The position numbers and the translations under genes are program-made. From Maribrevibacterium harenarium (GTDB taxonomy: Bacteria; Pseudomonadota; Gammaproteobacteria; Pseudomonadales; Marinomonadaceae), in NCBI RefSeq assembly GCF_006385675.1, contig NZ_VFRR01000002.1, forward strand, positions 1 through 64,000: a stretch of 64,000 nucleotides of DNA, read 5' to 3'. The notes below the pieces were generated by a model, which ran no database searches, was not told where the DNA came from, and saw nothing but the letters and a program-made list of their open reading frames with translations. This document shows, in pieces, positions 40,782-50,948 of the stretch (positions within the stretch are counted from its first letter, which is position 1; every line of letters starts with the position of its first letter).

Positions 40782-41408
40782 TTACTTATCCTTCCGCGCT
40801 AATATGACCATATGACGTTCAGCATCGATCGTTGGCACCTGCAACGCATCGACTTGCTGTACCAGTATATCATCCGGTAATGCGGCCAACTCTGCGTCAG
40901 GATAAACCCCTTTCATTGCCAAGAAAGTGCCTTTTTCAGCTGGCAATGGGCGACACCAGCGAATCATATCTTCTAGGGAAGCAAACGCTCGTGATGTAAC
41001 GTGATCGTAATATCCCTGCAATGGGTGCTGCTCAACACGCTCATTAGCAACGGTTACGTTGGCAACATCTAGCGCCATTTTTACCTGCATGAGAAAGCGG
41101 GTTTTTTTGCCATTACTATCCAGCAAGGTAAATTCTTTATCAGGCAAACATAAAGCCAACACCATACCCGGTAACCCAGGGCCAGTTCCGACATCGATCA
41201 CACGCTGCCCTGTGATGTAGGGCAGCGACGCTAAACTGTCGAGCAAGTGTAACGAAACCATTTTCTCTGGCTCGCGGATCGCCGTAAGGTTATAGGCTTT
41301 ATTCCACTTGATCAGTAACTCCAAATAAGCAACCAAGCGTTCAATAGTGGTGTCGCTTAACCTGAGTTCCATTGCCGCGGCGCCGCGCTTTAATTGCTCA
41401 AAATACAT
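40782..41408 (-). CDS. rsmG: 16S rRNA (guanine-N7) methyltransferase RsmG
   Basis: Methylates G527 of 16S rRNA using S-adenosylmethionine; loss gives low-level streptomycin resistance in other bacteria. 208 residues with VIDVGTGPGLPGMVLALCLPD (cofactor motif I), LLDSNGKKTRFL and VTSRAFASLEDMI. Formerly gidB. Second in the operon after mnmG (39 bp). Confidence 0.95.
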   Translation of the reverse strand: MYFEQLKRGAAAMELRLSDTTIERLVAYLELLIKWNKAYNLTAIREPEKMVSLHLLDSLASLPYITGQRVIDVGTGPGLPGMVLALCLPDKEFTLLDSNGKKTRFLMQVKMALDVANVTVANERVEQHPLQGYYDHVTSRAFASLEDMIRWCRPLPAEKGTFLAMKGVYPDAELAALPDDILVQQVDALQVPTIDAERHMVILARKDK

Positions 41409-41447
41409 GACTGTTACCTAACCTTGACACGTTTTGGGGTGACGATT

Positions 41448-43337
41448 TTAGGCACTTTTCCGAGCAATGGCACGTTTTTTCAAATGAACCAACAACAAAG
41501 ACACTGCCGCCGGCGTTACCCCTTGAATCCGCGCTGCTGCAGCCAGGGTTTCAGGGCGCGCTTGAGACAGTTTTTGTTTCACTTCATTCGATAGTCCATC
41601 AATGCTCTGATAGTCCAAGTCAGCAGGTAACAAAGTGTTTTCCTGACGACGCAAACGCTCTATCTCATCAGCTTGTCGCGCAATATATCCAGCGTACTTA
41701 ACCGATATTTGAACCTGTTCGGCGACTTGCTCCGCCACCGGCTGCTCTGGTGTATGTTTCAAGTGCGCCACGTCAGCATACTCGACCCCCGGACGTTTCA
41801 GTAAGTCCAGCAAACTGTACTCATGGGTTATGGGCGTCTCCAATTTCGGATTAATGGCCTCAGCTTCTGGGGTATTTGGTACAATCCAACTGGATTTCAG
41901 GCGTTGTGTTTCTTGCTCTATGGCTTCGCGTTTTTCATTAAACGCAGCCCAACGAGCATCGCTTACAAGCCCTAGTTCGCGACCCTTTTCAGTCAAACGC
42001 ATATCGGCATTATCTTCACGTAAGATCAGTCGATATTCGGCACGACTGGTGAACATACGATAGGGCTCTTTGGTTCCCATGGTAATCAGATCGTCGACCA
42101 ACACCCCTAAGTAAGCTTCATCGCGACGGGGGGTCCAAGGCGCTTTATCTTGAGCTTGCAATGCGGCATTCAAGCCTGCCAGCAAACCTTGAGCCCCCGC
42201 TTCTTCATAACCGGTGGTGCCATTGATCTGGCCGGCGAAAAACAGCCCCGCCATATGCTTAGTTTCGAGGGAATATTTCAAGTCTTGGGGGTTGAAATAA
42301 TCATATTCAATGGCGTATCCAGGACGGGTGATATGGGCGTTTTCCATGCCTTTCATCGAACGCACCAGATTGAGCTGCACATCGAACGGCAGAGAGGTAG
42401 AAATACCATTAGGATAAAGTTCGTGGGTCGTCAGGCCTTCAGGTTCAATAAAGATCTGATGGGAGTTTTTATCCGCAAAACGCACAATCTTGTCTTCAAT
42501 AGAAGGACAATAGCGTGGCCCTACCCCATCAATCACCCCAGTGTACATAGGCGAACGGTCCATGCCCCCGCGAATAATGTCGTGGGTTTGCTCATTGGTA
42601 TGGGTGATATAGCAATTGATTTGCTCTGGGTGCATATCACGACTCCCCATGTAAGACATGACAGGCGTGATGTCATCACCGGGCTGTGGTTGCATTGCGC
42701 TAAAATCCACGCTGCGGGCATCAATACGTGGGGGAGTTCCTGTTTTTAAGCGATCGATCCGAAATGGCAACTCACGTAGTCGCTGGGCTAGACCAATTGA
42801 AGCAGGATCACCGGCACGACCACCACTGTAGTTTTCTAGACCTATATGAATTTTACCGCCAAGGAAGGTACCAGTAGTCAGTACCACGGTTTTGCTGCGA
42901 AATCGAATACCACTTTGGGTTACTACGCCCCGTGCTGCACCTTGCTCAACAATCAAGTCTTCACATGACTGCTGAAATAACCAAAGGTTTTCTTGATTCT
43001 CTAATTGATGACGTACTGCAGCTTTATACAAAATCCGATCTGCCTGAGCCCGTGTCGCTCTTACAGCAGGCCCTTTACGGCTGTTCAAGGTACGAAATTG
43101 GATGCCCGCTTTGTCAGTGGCTAAAGCCATAAAACCATCTAATGCATCGATTTCTTTTACTAGATGGGATTTACCAATGCCACCAATAGCTGGGTTGCAC
43201 GACATTTGGCCTAGTGTTTCTACGTTATGAGTAACTAGTAATGTCTTAACACCCATACGGGCTGCGGCTAACGCGGCCTCGGTACCTGCATGACCACCGC
43301 CAACCACAATTACATCAAACAGATTTGGAAAATCCAC
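41448..43337 (-). CDS. mnmG: tRNA uridine 5-carboxymethylaminomethyl synthase MnmG
   Basis: FAD protein that, with MnmE, makes the cmnm5/nm5 modification at wobble U34. The GTG of [20 protein letters not shown], preceded by TGAGGT, was chosen over an open frame 41 codons longer running into the origin-like region; 629 residues, the same as E. coli. FAD motif [17 protein letters not shown], the [20 protein letters not shown] block, and catalytic cysteine region [16 protein letters not shown] are present. First gene of the parAB operon. Formerly gidA. Confidence 0.96.
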   Translation of the reverse strand: MDFPNLFDVIVVGGGHAGTEAALAAARMGVKTLLVTHNVETLGQMSCNPAIGGIGKSHLVKEIDALDGFMALATDKAGIQFRTLNSRKGPAVRATRAQADRILYKAAVRHQLENQENLWLFQQSCEDLIVEQGAARGVVTQSGIRFRSKTVVLTTGTFLGGKIHIGLENYSGGRAGDPASIGLAQRLRELPFRIDRLKTGTPPRIDARSVDFSAMQPQPGDDITPVMSYMGSRDMHPEQINCYITHTNEQTHDIIRGGMDRSPMYTGVIDGVGPRYCPSIEDKIVRFADKNSHQIFIEPEGLTTHELYPNGISTSLPFDVQLNLVRSMKGMENAHITRPGYAIEYDYFNPQDLKYSLETKHMAGLFFAGQINGTTGYEEAGAQGLLAGLNAALQAQDKAPWTPRRDEAYLGVLVDDLITMGTKEPYRMFTSRAEYRLILREDNADMRLTEKGRELGLVSDARWAAFNEKREAIEQETQRLKSSWIVPNTPEAEAINPKLETPITHEYSLLDLLKRPGVEYADVAHLKHTPEQPVAEQVAEQVQISVKYAGYIARQADEIERLRRQENTLLPADLDYQSIDGLSNEVKQKLSQARPETLAAAARIQGVTPAAVSLLLVHLKKRAIARKSA

Positions 43338-43931
43338 ACACGACCTCAGGATAAATGAATAAAAAACGAACAATTTCAGGGCAAGGGCGGTAAGTATATC
43401 GGCTAAATTGCAAAATGAAAGTGATGCACGCGACTTTCCCCGGTCATCAATATTAATCAAAAGAAAGAATATATATCTTGTTTTATGTTTATGTTAGTTA
43501 CTAGTCTCAGAGAATTCTGTGCACAACAAATAAAAATCCATTTTTTTCATAGAGTTATGTAATTTATAAACTGTTCAATAAGGGGGCTAAATGCTGTGTT
43601 GTGGATAATATTAACTTGTTGATAACTTATCCACTTATACAGAGAGGGAGATTACACGCCAAGTTGTTATTTTCTGTGCATAACTTGTTGTCGTACTATC
43701 ACCAGTATTATCCACAGCTTTGAAGAGAGAGTTCTAGGATTTTAAATTATTGTTTTTTATAGAGAAAATTGAGTTTATGGAATTATAAACAGTATTTTTT
43801 GAGAAAAATTATTCACAAAAAATAAATCATGAAATCTGTGCAGGAAGAGAGATTTTTATTGAATTTGGTGCATAACTACACTGGGAAGGGGGAGCAGAGG
43901 CGTTTGGTGCTAGCCTCTGCTAAGTGGATAA
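43338..43931. other. AT-rich DnaA-box cluster between mnmG and mnmE (candidate origin region)
   Basis: Gene-free stretch of 594 bp. Sites fully matching TTATNCACA: 43600-43608 (minus), 43675-43683 (minus), 43708-43716 (plus) and 43809-43817 (plus). One-mismatch sites: 43617-43625, 43627-43635, 43867-43875 and 43923-43931. Two of the perfect ones are the strongest form, TTATCCACA. An AT-rich block at 43741-43860 could be an unwinding element. I find no GATC site and no mioC gene, both normal at an enteric oriC in this position. Probably a replication origin element or a DnaA-titrating region. Confidence 0.7.
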
Positions 43932-45311
43932 CTATTTACCGATACAAAATGAGCCGAAAATACGTCCTAGTAAGTCGTCGCTGCTGAAAGTGCCGGTGAT
44001 TTCACTTAAAGCATGCTGAGCTTCTTTCAAATCCTCCGCTAATAGCTCTCCTGCGCCATAGCCATGCAGCTGTGCGGCTCCCGACTCAAGGAATCCTTGT
44101 GCCTTGCGTAACGCTTCAAGATGACGACGACGGGCACTAAAGCCACCCTCTGTGGTGCTATCAAAGCCCATGATATTCTTAAGGTGTTGACGTAACGCCT
44201 CGACGCCAGAACCGGTTTTAGCGGACATAGAGATAACCGGAACAGTGGCGGTATCATCCATTCCCGTTGCTTGTCCTACTAAATCCATTTTATTGCGAAT
44301 GAGCGTAAGATTTTCTAAAGAGCCGAGCTGATTAACAAATTCCGGCCAAATAGTATGGGGGTCAGTGGATTGCGTAGATTGTCCGTCCACCATTAACAAA
44401 ATACGATCGGCCTTATGGATTTCTTCCCACGCACGGGCAATACCAATGCGCTCAACTTCATCTGGGCTATCCCGTAGTCCTGCCGTATCAATGATATGCA
44501 GCGGCATTCCATCTAAGTGAATGTGTTCTCGTAGCACATCGCGAGTGGTGCCTTCAATGGCCGTCACAATGGCTGAATCTTTACCAGACAAAGCATTGAG
44601 CAAGCTTGATTTACCCGCATTGGGGCGCCCTGCAATGACCACGTTCATACCTTCACGAAGCAAAGCACCTTGATTGGCTTCTTGTAGCACCTGTTGAAGT
44701 CGGCTCTGGATAGCTGCTAGATCTGTTGCCACTTTACCATCACCAATAAAGTCGATTTCTTCTTCTGGAAAATCGATGGCGGCTTCCACATAAATGCGTA
44801 GCTGAATCAGCTCTTCAACCAACTCATTAACTCGTTTAGAAAATGCTCCTTGTAATGAGCGTAGCGCACATTTAGCGGCTTGTTCAGAGGACGAGTCAAT
44901 CAGATCGGCGATCGCCTCCGCTTGAGCTAAGTCCATTTTGTCGTTGAGAAAAGCCCGTTCTGAAAACTCCCCTGGACGTGCCAAGCGAGCTCCTAGGGCT
45001 AAACATTGGCTAATCAACATGTCTAGAATAATCGGCCCACCATGGCCTTGTAATTCAAACACATCTTCTCCGGTAAAGGAGTTAGGGCCGGGGAAATATA
45101 ACGCGATCCCCATATCTAATTGTTCGCCAGCTCTGTCTTTAAAGGGAACATAATGGGCGTGTCTTGGTGTTGGAGGAAAACCAATAATGGCGGTAGCGAT
45201 GGTGGCGCTCAATGGCCCTGAGACACGTACGATCCCTACCCCTCCTCTACCGGGGGCTGTAGCTTGGGCGACGATGGTGTCCTGATCGGTGGCAAACTGA
45301 AACTCAGTCAT
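43932..45311 (-). CDS. mnmE: tRNA modification GTPase MnmE
   Basis: Potassium-activated GTPase partner of MnmG in wobble uridine modification. 459 residues: N-terminal tetrahydrofolate-binding domain ([29 protein letters not shown]), G1 [14 protein letters not shown], the [10 protein letters not shown] switch, [18 protein letters not shown], and the C-terminal FCIGK with the required cysteine. Separated from yidC by a terminator, so it probably has its own promoter in the 50 bp between. Confidence 0.96.
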   Translation of the reverse strand: MTEFQFATDQDTIVAQATAPGRGGVGIVRVSGPLSATIATAIIGFPPTPRHAHYVPFKDRAGEQLDMGIALYFPGPNSFTGEDVFELQGHGGPIILDMLISQCLALGARLARPGEFSERAFLNDKMDLAQAEAIADLIDSSSEQAAKCALRSLQGAFSKRVNELVEELIQLRIYVEAAIDFPEEEIDFIGDGKVATDLAAIQSRLQQVLQEANQGALLREGMNVVIAGRPNAGKSSLLNALSGKDSAIVTAIEGTTRDVLREHIHLDGMPLHIIDTAGLRDSPDEVERIGIARAWEEIHKADRILLMVDGQSTQSTDPHTIWPEFVNQLGSLENLTLIRNKMDLVGQATGMDDTATVPVISMSAKTGSGVEALRQHLKNIMGFDSTTEGGFSARRRHLEALRKAQGFLESGAAQLHGYGAGELLAEDLKEAQHALSEITGTFSSDDLLGRIFGSFCIGK

Positions 45312-45364
45312 GGCGAAACTCTTTTAATTAAGACAGTATTGGCGATAGTGTATGTGCTAATGAC

Positions 45365-45392
45365 AAAAAAGGCTTCCCGAGGAAGCCTTTTT
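45365..45392 (-). terminator. Terminator between yidC and mnmE
   Basis: A stem of AAAAAGGCTTCC and GGAAGCCTTTTT with a three-base CGA loop gives a T-run on both strands. It would end the rpmH-rnpA-yidC transcript before mnmE. Confidence 0.85.
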
Positions 45393-45415
45393 CTTAACCC
45401 TAAAAGCGGTAAGTA

Positions 45416-47074
45416 TTACCCATTACCTTTCTCGATAGCACGGGTAATGATGTATTGCTGAATGATAGACAAGGTGTTGTTCACCACCCAGTACAATACG
45501 AGACCTGCTGGGAACCACAGGAAGAAGAAGGTAAATGCCACTGGCATAATCTTCATAATGCGTGCCTGCATCGGGTCTGGTGGAGTTGGGTTTAGCATTT
45601 GCTGGCCTAACATACTTAGACCCATTAAAATCGGTAGGACAAAGTATGGATCCATGGATGACAAGTCATTAATCCATAGCATAAATGGCGCGTGACGCAA
45701 CTCTACGGATTCCATTAGTACCCAGTACAAGGACAGGAACACCGGCATTTGTACCAGAATGGGTAGACAGCCCCCTAGAGGGTTGATCTTCTCTTTCTTG
45801 TATAACTCCATCATCTTTTGGGACATGGCTTGACGATCGTCGCCATATTGCTCACGTAGACGGGCTAACTCTGGGCCAAACTTACGCATTTTGGCCATAG
45901 AACGATAACTCGCTGCTGACAGCTTGAAGAACAGAGCTTTAACAACCACTACGATTAGGATAATTGCCACACCCCAGTTGACCACGACAGATTGAATCGC
46001 CGTGAGTAGCCAGAATAGCGGCTGCGCTAACCACCATAACCAACCGTAATCGACGGTTAGATCAAGGTGTTCAGCTGTTGCAGCAAGTTGGTCCTGTAAT
46101 TTTGGTCCAACGTAGAAGGTAGAACTTAAAGTACCTTGTTGCCCAGCACCAATTTCCACTTCCTGACCAGTAAAACCGATCAAGTTGTATTCGCCATTGG
46201 TTCGAGCTTGTAAAGTGACTTTTTCCCCTTGAGTTGGGATCCAAGCGGTCACGAAGTAATGTTGCAGCAACGCAACCCAGCCTTTAGTCGTTGCTACTTT
46301 GACTGGCTGTTCTGCCATGTCTTTGAAGGACACTTTCTCGTACTGACGTTCTTCGTCAGAAATGGCACCACCTAGGTAAGGTTGCAAGCCCATACTGGTT
46401 GCAGTGCTAGGGTCTTCGCTGTTATCCCGTTTTATCTGAGCAAATAGATTTCCTCGCCAAGCATTAGCAGACAGGTTATTCACCGTAATGTCCTGACGAA
46501 TCGCGTAATCACCTTCTTTAAAAGTAAAGGTCTTGGTGTACTGTACGCCATTATTGTCGGTGTAATACAGATTGACAGCGAGTTCGCCATCTCCCTCATT
46601 TAGGGTGTAGCGAGTCTGCTCAGTACGATACTGTGGACGACCGTCAGCATTGGCATCTGGACCATTTTGTCCAATCAAACCGCTTTGCGTAACGTAGGTA
46701 CGTTCTACACCATTATCAAGCACCACAAATGGGTCGTTAGCTTCCAAAGTTTTCTTGTATTGCAACAATGAAGCTTGTACTAAATCCCCACCAATTGGGT
46801 TAATTGCTACGTCCAACGTATCGGTAGTGATCCGAATTAGCTGACCTGGTGCAACTTTATTGGTAGCACTAGGGATGTCATTGCTGGTTGCCGCTTGGGT
46901 ATTAGCACTCGGAATATCTGAACTGCTAGTAGCAGGGAGAGTGTCGGGGGTAGAGCTCGTTGTGGGGGTGGCAACGGCCTGCGTTTGCGCACCGTAATCT
47001 TGGTTCCATTGCTGGAGCAATAGGTAGCCACTGACAAAGAGCGCTCCCCATAAAAAGTAACGTCGGAAATCCAT
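45416..47074 (-). CDS. yidC: Membrane protein insertase YidC
   Basis: Inserts and folds inner-membrane proteins alone or with SecYEG. The ATG of MDFRRYFLWGALFVSGYLLL was taken over a TTG three codons earlier; 552 residues. An N-terminal anchor is followed by a Thr/Ser/Ala-rich linker, the periplasmic beta domain (about 60-330), and the conserved core beginning YGWLWWLAQPLFWLLTAIQS with KMRKFGPELARLREQYGDDRQAM and the groove arginine in LFFKLSAASYRSMAK. Lies 91 bp after rnpA; the usual yidD gene between them is missing. Confidence 0.95.
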   Translation of the reverse strand: MDFRRYFLWGALFVSGYLLLQQWNQDYGAQTQAVATPTTSSTPDTLPATSSSDIPSANTQAATSNDIPSATNKVAPGQLIRITTDTLDVAINPIGGDLVQASLLQYKKTLEANDPFVVLDNGVERTYVTQSGLIGQNGPDANADGRPQYRTEQTRYTLNEGDGELAVNLYYTDNNGVQYTKTFTFKEGDYAIRQDITVNNLSANAWRGNLFAQIKRDNSEDPSTATSMGLQPYLGGAISDEERQYEKVSFKDMAEQPVKVATTKGWVALLQHYFVTAWIPTQGEKVTLQARTNGEYNLIGFTGQEVEIGAGQQGTLSSTFYVGPKLQDQLAATAEHLDLTVDYGWLWWLAQPLFWLLTAIQSVVVNWGVAIILIVVVVKALFFKLSAASYRSMAKMRKFGPELARLREQYGDDRQAMSQKMMELYKKEKINPLGGCLPILVQMPVFLSLYWVLMESVELRHAPFMLWINDLSSMDPYFVLPILMGLSMLGQQMLNPTPPDPMQARIMKIMPVAFTFFFLWFPAGLVLYWVVNNTLSIIQQYIITRAIEKGNG

Positions 47075-47165
47075 GGTATTCAACTAACTTCTTTGGTTGG
47101 ACATGGGCCCGTAGGCCAAATTTAGATCAGGCGCTATTAAACCAGCCTTTGGTGGTTTTTTCAGC

Positions 47166-47561
47166 CTATTTCTGCCGTTTGTCGGTGGAAATTTCGTTAG
47201 GGTGCTTGTTCTGTGCTTTTTTTGCTAATTGTTGCCACGCCTTTTCTAGGCGCTTATGTAGCGTCGGATTGTCTAATTCTTTAATGCCGGCACGGCCTAA
47301 GAAGATGATATCCAAACCTTGCAATTGCTCTTGATGCAGACGAAATGAGTCGCGTACGACCCGTTTTATGCGGTTGCGGCCAACAGCGCGCTTATCATTC
47401 TTTTTAGAAACAATAAGGCCTAGGCGTGCTTGATTCGACTGGGTTTTCGCCAGCAGCAGGAATTCACCGGCAAATACTTTAGCGGAAGTGGTATTAAAAA
47501 CGGATTGATAATCCCCGGCAGTCAGAAGTCTGACTTGCCGAGGAAAACAATAGCGAGTCAT
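47166..47561 (-). CDS. rnpA: Ribonuclease P protein component RnpA
   Basis: Basic protein cofactor of RNase P, which matures tRNA 5' ends. 131 residues; the RNA-binding RNR motif is in KRAVGRNRIKRVVRDSFR, with FPRQVRLLTAGDYQSVF at the N-terminus. Starts 8 bp after the rpmH stop, the universal rpmH-rnpA arrangement. The C-terminal tail is rich in lysine and arginine. Confidence 0.94.
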   Translation of the reverse strand: MTRYCFPRQVRLLTAGDYQSVFNTTSAKVFAGEFLLLAKTQSNQARLGLIVSKKNDKRAVGRNRIKRVVRDSFRLHQEQLQGLDIIFLGRAGIKELDNPTLHKRLEKAWQQLAKKAQNKHPNEISTDKRQK

Positions 47562-47569
47562 CCGAAGGA

Positions 47570-47704
47570 TTACGCGCTTAGGACCTTACGACCACGAGCA
47601 CGGCGAGCCGCCAATACTTTACGACCGTTTTTAGTCGCCATGCGGGCACGGAAGCCGTGAGTACGTTTACGTTTTAGTACGCTAGGTTGAAAAGTTCTTT
47701 TCAT
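47570..47704 (-). CDS. rpmH: 50S ribosomal protein L34
   Basis: A 44-residue, very basic protein of the large ribosomal subunit, read directly from the sequence. It begins [18 protein letters not shown] and ends GRKVLSA, the standard L34 form. Too short to stand out by length, but the match is clear. First gene of the rpmH-rnpA-yidC unit and divergent from dnaA. Confidence 0.97.
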   Translation of the reverse strand: MKRTFQPSVLKRKRTHGFRARMATKNGRKVLAARRARGRKVLSA

Positions 47705-47791
47705 TGCAATGCTCTCACTGAAACAGTGTTTTTAGAGTGGGAGGGTTAGCGTCCGCCAAGCCTCAGTTTTGATATCAAAATCAGGGCGCGA

Positions 47792-47820
47792 ATTCTATTG
47801 TCTTTGTGCTGCAAATTCAA
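47792..47820 (-). promoter_or_regulatory. Candidate rpmH promoter
   Basis: On the minus strand TTGAAT (47815-47820) and TAGAAT (47792-47797) are spaced by 17 bp, with a GC-rich stretch (CGCGCC) just after the -10, as at growth-rate-controlled ribosomal promoters. A near-perfect DnaA box at 47825-47833 lies four bases upstream of the -35. Confidence 0.5.
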
Positions 47821-48145
47821 TCATTTATCCACTGTCACAACGAAAAAATGATACGCACAATAATTACTATTTTATGCACAGGTTTATAGGCTGCTTGTGT
47901 GTAAATTAATTCACAAATATGGATTAAGAGCGAGGTGTTACTTCCTTAAAATTTATAATATGTTGATAAGTAACAAAAAATGTAATTTTTATCTTGTGTA
48001 TAAAATATTTTAAACACCCTTGTTAATATGTGGGTAACCTGTTCTTTTATGCACATGTGGAAGTGTTTTTTCACTGGTGTGCATAAGTTTAGCTGTTATT
48101 AACATTCGGCTCAAAATGGGAGTCGCGAGACTAAAAAAGAAATTT

Positions 48146-48176
48146 TGTGGATAACTTTTCCTTACCAAGGTAGAAT
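48146..48176 (+). promoter_or_regulatory. Candidate dnaA promoter with DnaA box at the -35 position
   Basis: A good -10 TAGAAT lies at 48171-48176. The -35 region at 17-bp spacing (about 48148-48153) has no consensus but coincides with a perfect DnaA box at 48146-48154, suggesting autoregulation by DnaA. The implied leader is about 35 bases. Confidence 0.35.
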
Positions 48177-48217
48177 CTCACCCCTTAACTTTCGAGTGTT
48201 CAAGGAGTATGGCTATC

Positions 48218-49753
48218 GTGGCTTTGCAGTACTGGGAACAATGTCTTGTGCGTTTACAAGAAGAGTTTTCCGCCTCGCAGTTCAATACGTGGATTCGCCC
48301 CCTACAGGCAGAGCTTTTGCCAAACGGGGATTTGTGCCTGTTTGCTCCTAATCGCTTTGTCAAAGATTGGGTAAACAATAAATATCAAGCTCGTATTAAA
48401 GAGTTGTTAGCAGAATTTGCAGGTGATCAACCCTCCCCGAATCTCGTGTTTGACGTGCGCCAGACAGGCTTTGCCAATGTCAGTACGCCACCTGCTCCGG
48501 TTGTTCCATCTACTCCAGCCCCACCATCAGAACCGCGGCCCCAGTCAGCCTATCGCCCAGGTTTTAGTTTGATGGGTGATAGTGATGAAATGGTGTCTGA
48601 TATTGAATTTGAAGCGCCCCTGACGCTATCCGACCAAGACTTGGCAAGGCCGGAAATGGAACCCTATGAGCAAGGTCAGCTACCCCTTACCCCAGTGAAT
48701 CGCAAAGTGGATGTTGAAGGGGGGATAAACCATGGAGCGAATCTGAACAATTCCTTTACCTTTGATAATTTCGTTGAGGGTAAATCCAACCAGTTGGCTC
48801 ATGCCGCGGCGTTACAAGTGGCGGAAAATCCGGGTGGAGCTTATAACCCTCTGTTTATCTACGGTGGCGTTGGTTTAGGTAAAACCCACTTAATGCAGGC
48901 CGTTGGTACCGAACTGATGCGCCATAACCCCAATGCTAAAGTGGTCTACTTGCATTCAGAGCGGTTTGTGGCGGATATGGTAAAGGCATTACAGTTGAAC
49001 GCCATCAATGACTTTAAGCGTTACTACCGTTCAGTGGATGCACTACTGATTGACGATATTCAGTTTTTTGCCGGTAAAGACCGCACCCAAGAAGAGTTCT
49101 TTCATACCTTCAATGCGTTATTGGAAGGTGAGCAGCAGATGATCCTCACCTGTGACCGCTATCCGAAAGAGATTCAGGGCTTAGAGGATCGTCTGAAGTC
49201 CCGCTTTGGTTGGGGCTTAACGGTTGCTATTGAGCCGCCAGAATTAGAAACCCGCGTTGCCATCTTGATGCGTAAAGCGGAAGAAAGCGGCGTCAAACTG
49301 TCCTACGATTCTGCCTTTTTTATCGCGCAAAAAATTCGCTCCAATGTGCGTGAGCTAGAAGGCGCTTTAAAGCGGGTCATTGCTAACTCTCACTTTACTG
49401 GGCGAGCGATCACCCCAGACTTTGTGCGCGAGTCTCTCAAAGACTTATTGGCCTTGCAGGACAAGCTAGTCAACATTGATAATATTCAGCGAGTTGTTGC
49501 TGAATACTACAAGATTAAAATCGCGGATTTATTATCCAAGCGTCGTAGCCGCTCGGTAGCTCGTCCCCGTCAGGTTGCCATGTCGTTGGCAAAAGAGCTC
49601 ACCAACCATAGTCTACCGGAGATTGGTGATGCTTTTGGTGGACGTGATCACACTACGGCACTGCATGCAATCCGCAAGATTAAAGAGCTACAAGATACGG
49701 ATTCCGATATCCGTGAAGATTACAAACAATTGCTACGTATTCTGACTACCTGA
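48218..49753 (+). CDS. dnaA: Chromosomal replication initiator DnaA
   Basis: AAA+ ATPase that binds DnaA boxes and opens the origin. The GTG at 48218 is preferred to an ATG at 48209: it gives [17 protein letters not shown], matching E. coli MSLSLWQQCLARLQDEL, and stands 10 bases from AAGGAG, whereas the ATG is only one base from it. 511 residues. Domain I as above, an acidic/proline linker (about 88-175), Walker [15 protein letters not shown], Walker [13 protein letters not shown], and domain IV with [15 protein letters not shown]. Followed by dnaN after 34 bp. Confidence 0.96.
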   Translation: MALQYWEQCLVRLQEEFSASQFNTWIRPLQAELLPNGDLCLFAPNRFVKDWVNNKYQARIKELLAEFAGDQPSPNLVFDVRQTGFANVSTPPAPVVPSTPAPPSEPRPQSAYRPGFSLMGDSDEMVSDIEFEAPLTLSDQDLARPEMEPYEQGQLPLTPVNRKVDVEGGINHGANLNNSFTFDNFVEGKSNQLAHAAALQVAENPGGAYNPLFIYGGVGLGKTHLMQAVGTELMRHNPNAKVVYLHSERFVADMVKALQLNAINDFKRYYRSVDALLIDDIQFFAGKDRTQEEFFHTFNALLEGEQQMILTCDRYPKEIQGLEDRLKSRFGWGLTVAIEPPELETRVAILMRKAEESGVKLSYDSAFFIAQKIRSNVRELEGALKRVIANSHFTGRAITPDFVRESLKDLLALQDKLVNIDNIQRVVAEYYKIKIADLLSKRRSRSVARPRQVAMSLAKELTNHSLPEIGDAFGGRDHTTALHAIRKIKELQDTDSDIREDYKQLLRILTT

Positions 49754-49787
49754 TGGCAGTCGCAGACTTTGCATAACGAGGAAAATA

Positions 49788-50885
49788 ATGAAATTTTCAG
49801 TCGTCCGAGAGACTCTTTTAAAACCTTTACAACTGGTAGCCGGTGTTGTTGAGCGGAAAGGCACCATGGCCGTGTTGTCGAATGTGCTGTTGGAAGTAAA
49901 AGATAATACTTTGACTCTGACCGGCTCTGACTTAGAGGTAGAACTTGTTGGTCGCTTACCCCTAGACGAGTGTGAAGAAGGTCGTATTACGGTTCCGGCC
50001 CGCAAAATGATGGATATCTGCAAAAGTCTGCCAGATGGTGCGGTCATTGAACTGTCTGTTGATGGTCAAAAAGCTGTGATTCGTTCTGGTCGCTCCCGTT
50101 TTAGCCTGTCCACCCTACCGGCAGAAGAGTTTCCTAACATCCAAGATATGCAGGGCGACCTTGAAGTCGTTATCCCTCAAGCAAGCGTACGTAAATTGAT
50201 CGACCGTACCGGCTTTGCTATGGCCAACCAAGATGTGCGTTTCTATTTGAATGGTATGCTTTTTGAGGTAGCCGATGGTCAGTTGCGGGTGGTGGCTACA
50301 GATGGGCACCGTTTAGCCACAGCCATTGAAGATGCCCAGGTATCTGGTGATCTCACCCAAGTGATAGTACCGCGTAAAGGCGTATTAGAGCTGAACCGTT
50401 TGTTGGCGGACTCCGAGGAGACAGTGACGCTGACAATTGGCAGTAACCATATTCGCGCCCAAGTAGCTGACTATACCTTTACCTCTAAATTAGTTGACGG
50501 AAAATTCCCAGATTATCACCGAGTCATCCCGCGTAATAACGGTAAAGTGATCTTGGCGGATCGTTTTGAACTGCGTCAGGTATTCCTGCGGGCATCTATT
50601 CTATCTAACGAGAAGTACCGCGGCGTACGTTTAGATCTGAAAAATGGCATGTTAAAAGTCTTTGCCAATAACCCTGAGCAAGAAGAAGCGGAAGAGTCGG
50701 TGTTGGTGCAATACCAAGGTGATACCTTAGAGGTTGGCTTTAACGTTGGTTACCTATTGGATGTACTGGGCGTACTGGATAGCCAGGAAGTGAAAATTTC
50801 CTTAAATGATGCCAATAGCTCCGCACTACTCGAAGAAGGCCACGGCCATGCTTGTCAGTATGTTGTGATGCCAATGCGTCTCTAA
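49788..50885 (+). CDS. dnaN: DNA polymerase III beta sliding clamp DnaN
   Basis: Ring-shaped clamp that holds DNA polymerase III on DNA. 365 residues (E. coli 366) beginning MKFSVVRETLLKPLQLVAGVVERK and ending HACQYVVMPMRL, the typical last residues lining the partner-binding pocket. Three repeated clamp domains fit the length. Middle gene of dnaA-dnaN-recF-gyrB. Confidence 0.98.
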   Translation: MKFSVVRETLLKPLQLVAGVVERKGTMAVLSNVLLEVKDNTLTLTGSDLEVELVGRLPLDECEEGRITVPARKMMDICKSLPDGAVIELSVDGQKAVIRSGRSRFSLSTLPAEEFPNIQDMQGDLEVVIPQASVRKLIDRTGFAMANQDVRFYLNGMLFEVADGQLRVVATDGHRLATAIEDAQVSGDLTQVIVPRKGVLELNRLLADSEETVTLTIGSNHIRAQVADYTFTSKLVDGKFPDYHRVIPRNNGKVILADRFELRQVFLRASILSNEKYRGVRLDLKNGMLKVFANNPEQEEAEESVLVQYQGDTLEVGFNVGYLLDVLGVLDSQEVKISLNDANSSALLEEGHGHACQYVVMPMRL

Positions 50886-50948
50886 TGTCAATGTGACTAC
50901 TCTGGGCGCCGCTCAGAGTAGTCGCTTTCCCCGCCGCCTCGGTTTTTT

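Larger units (their letters stand above)
47705..48217. other. rpmH-dnaA intergenic DnaA-box cluster (candidate oriC)
   Basis: AT-rich 513-bp gap. Sites fully matching TTATNCACA: 47872-47880 (plus), 47995-48003 (minus), 48047-48055 (plus), 48078-48086 (minus) and 48146-48154 (minus, TTATCCACA form); one-mismatch site at 47825-47833. The stretch 47941-48015 is the most AT-rich and could unwind. This is the location of oriC in Pseudomonas and many other bacteria. No GATC sites were found. Confidence 0.75.

Noticed and set aside
42150-42749. Long open frame (199 codons) on the plus strand
   Set aside because: It lies fully antisense to conserved mnmG sequence, has no family resemblance and is a shadow of it.
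43338-43460. N-terminal extension of MnmG
   Set aside because: Not seen in MnmG proteins; the GTG start has a good ribosome binding site and gives the E. coli length.
48209-48217. ATG as the dnaA start
   Set aside because: Only one base separates it from AAGGAG, and the GTG nine bases later aligns with other DnaA proteins.
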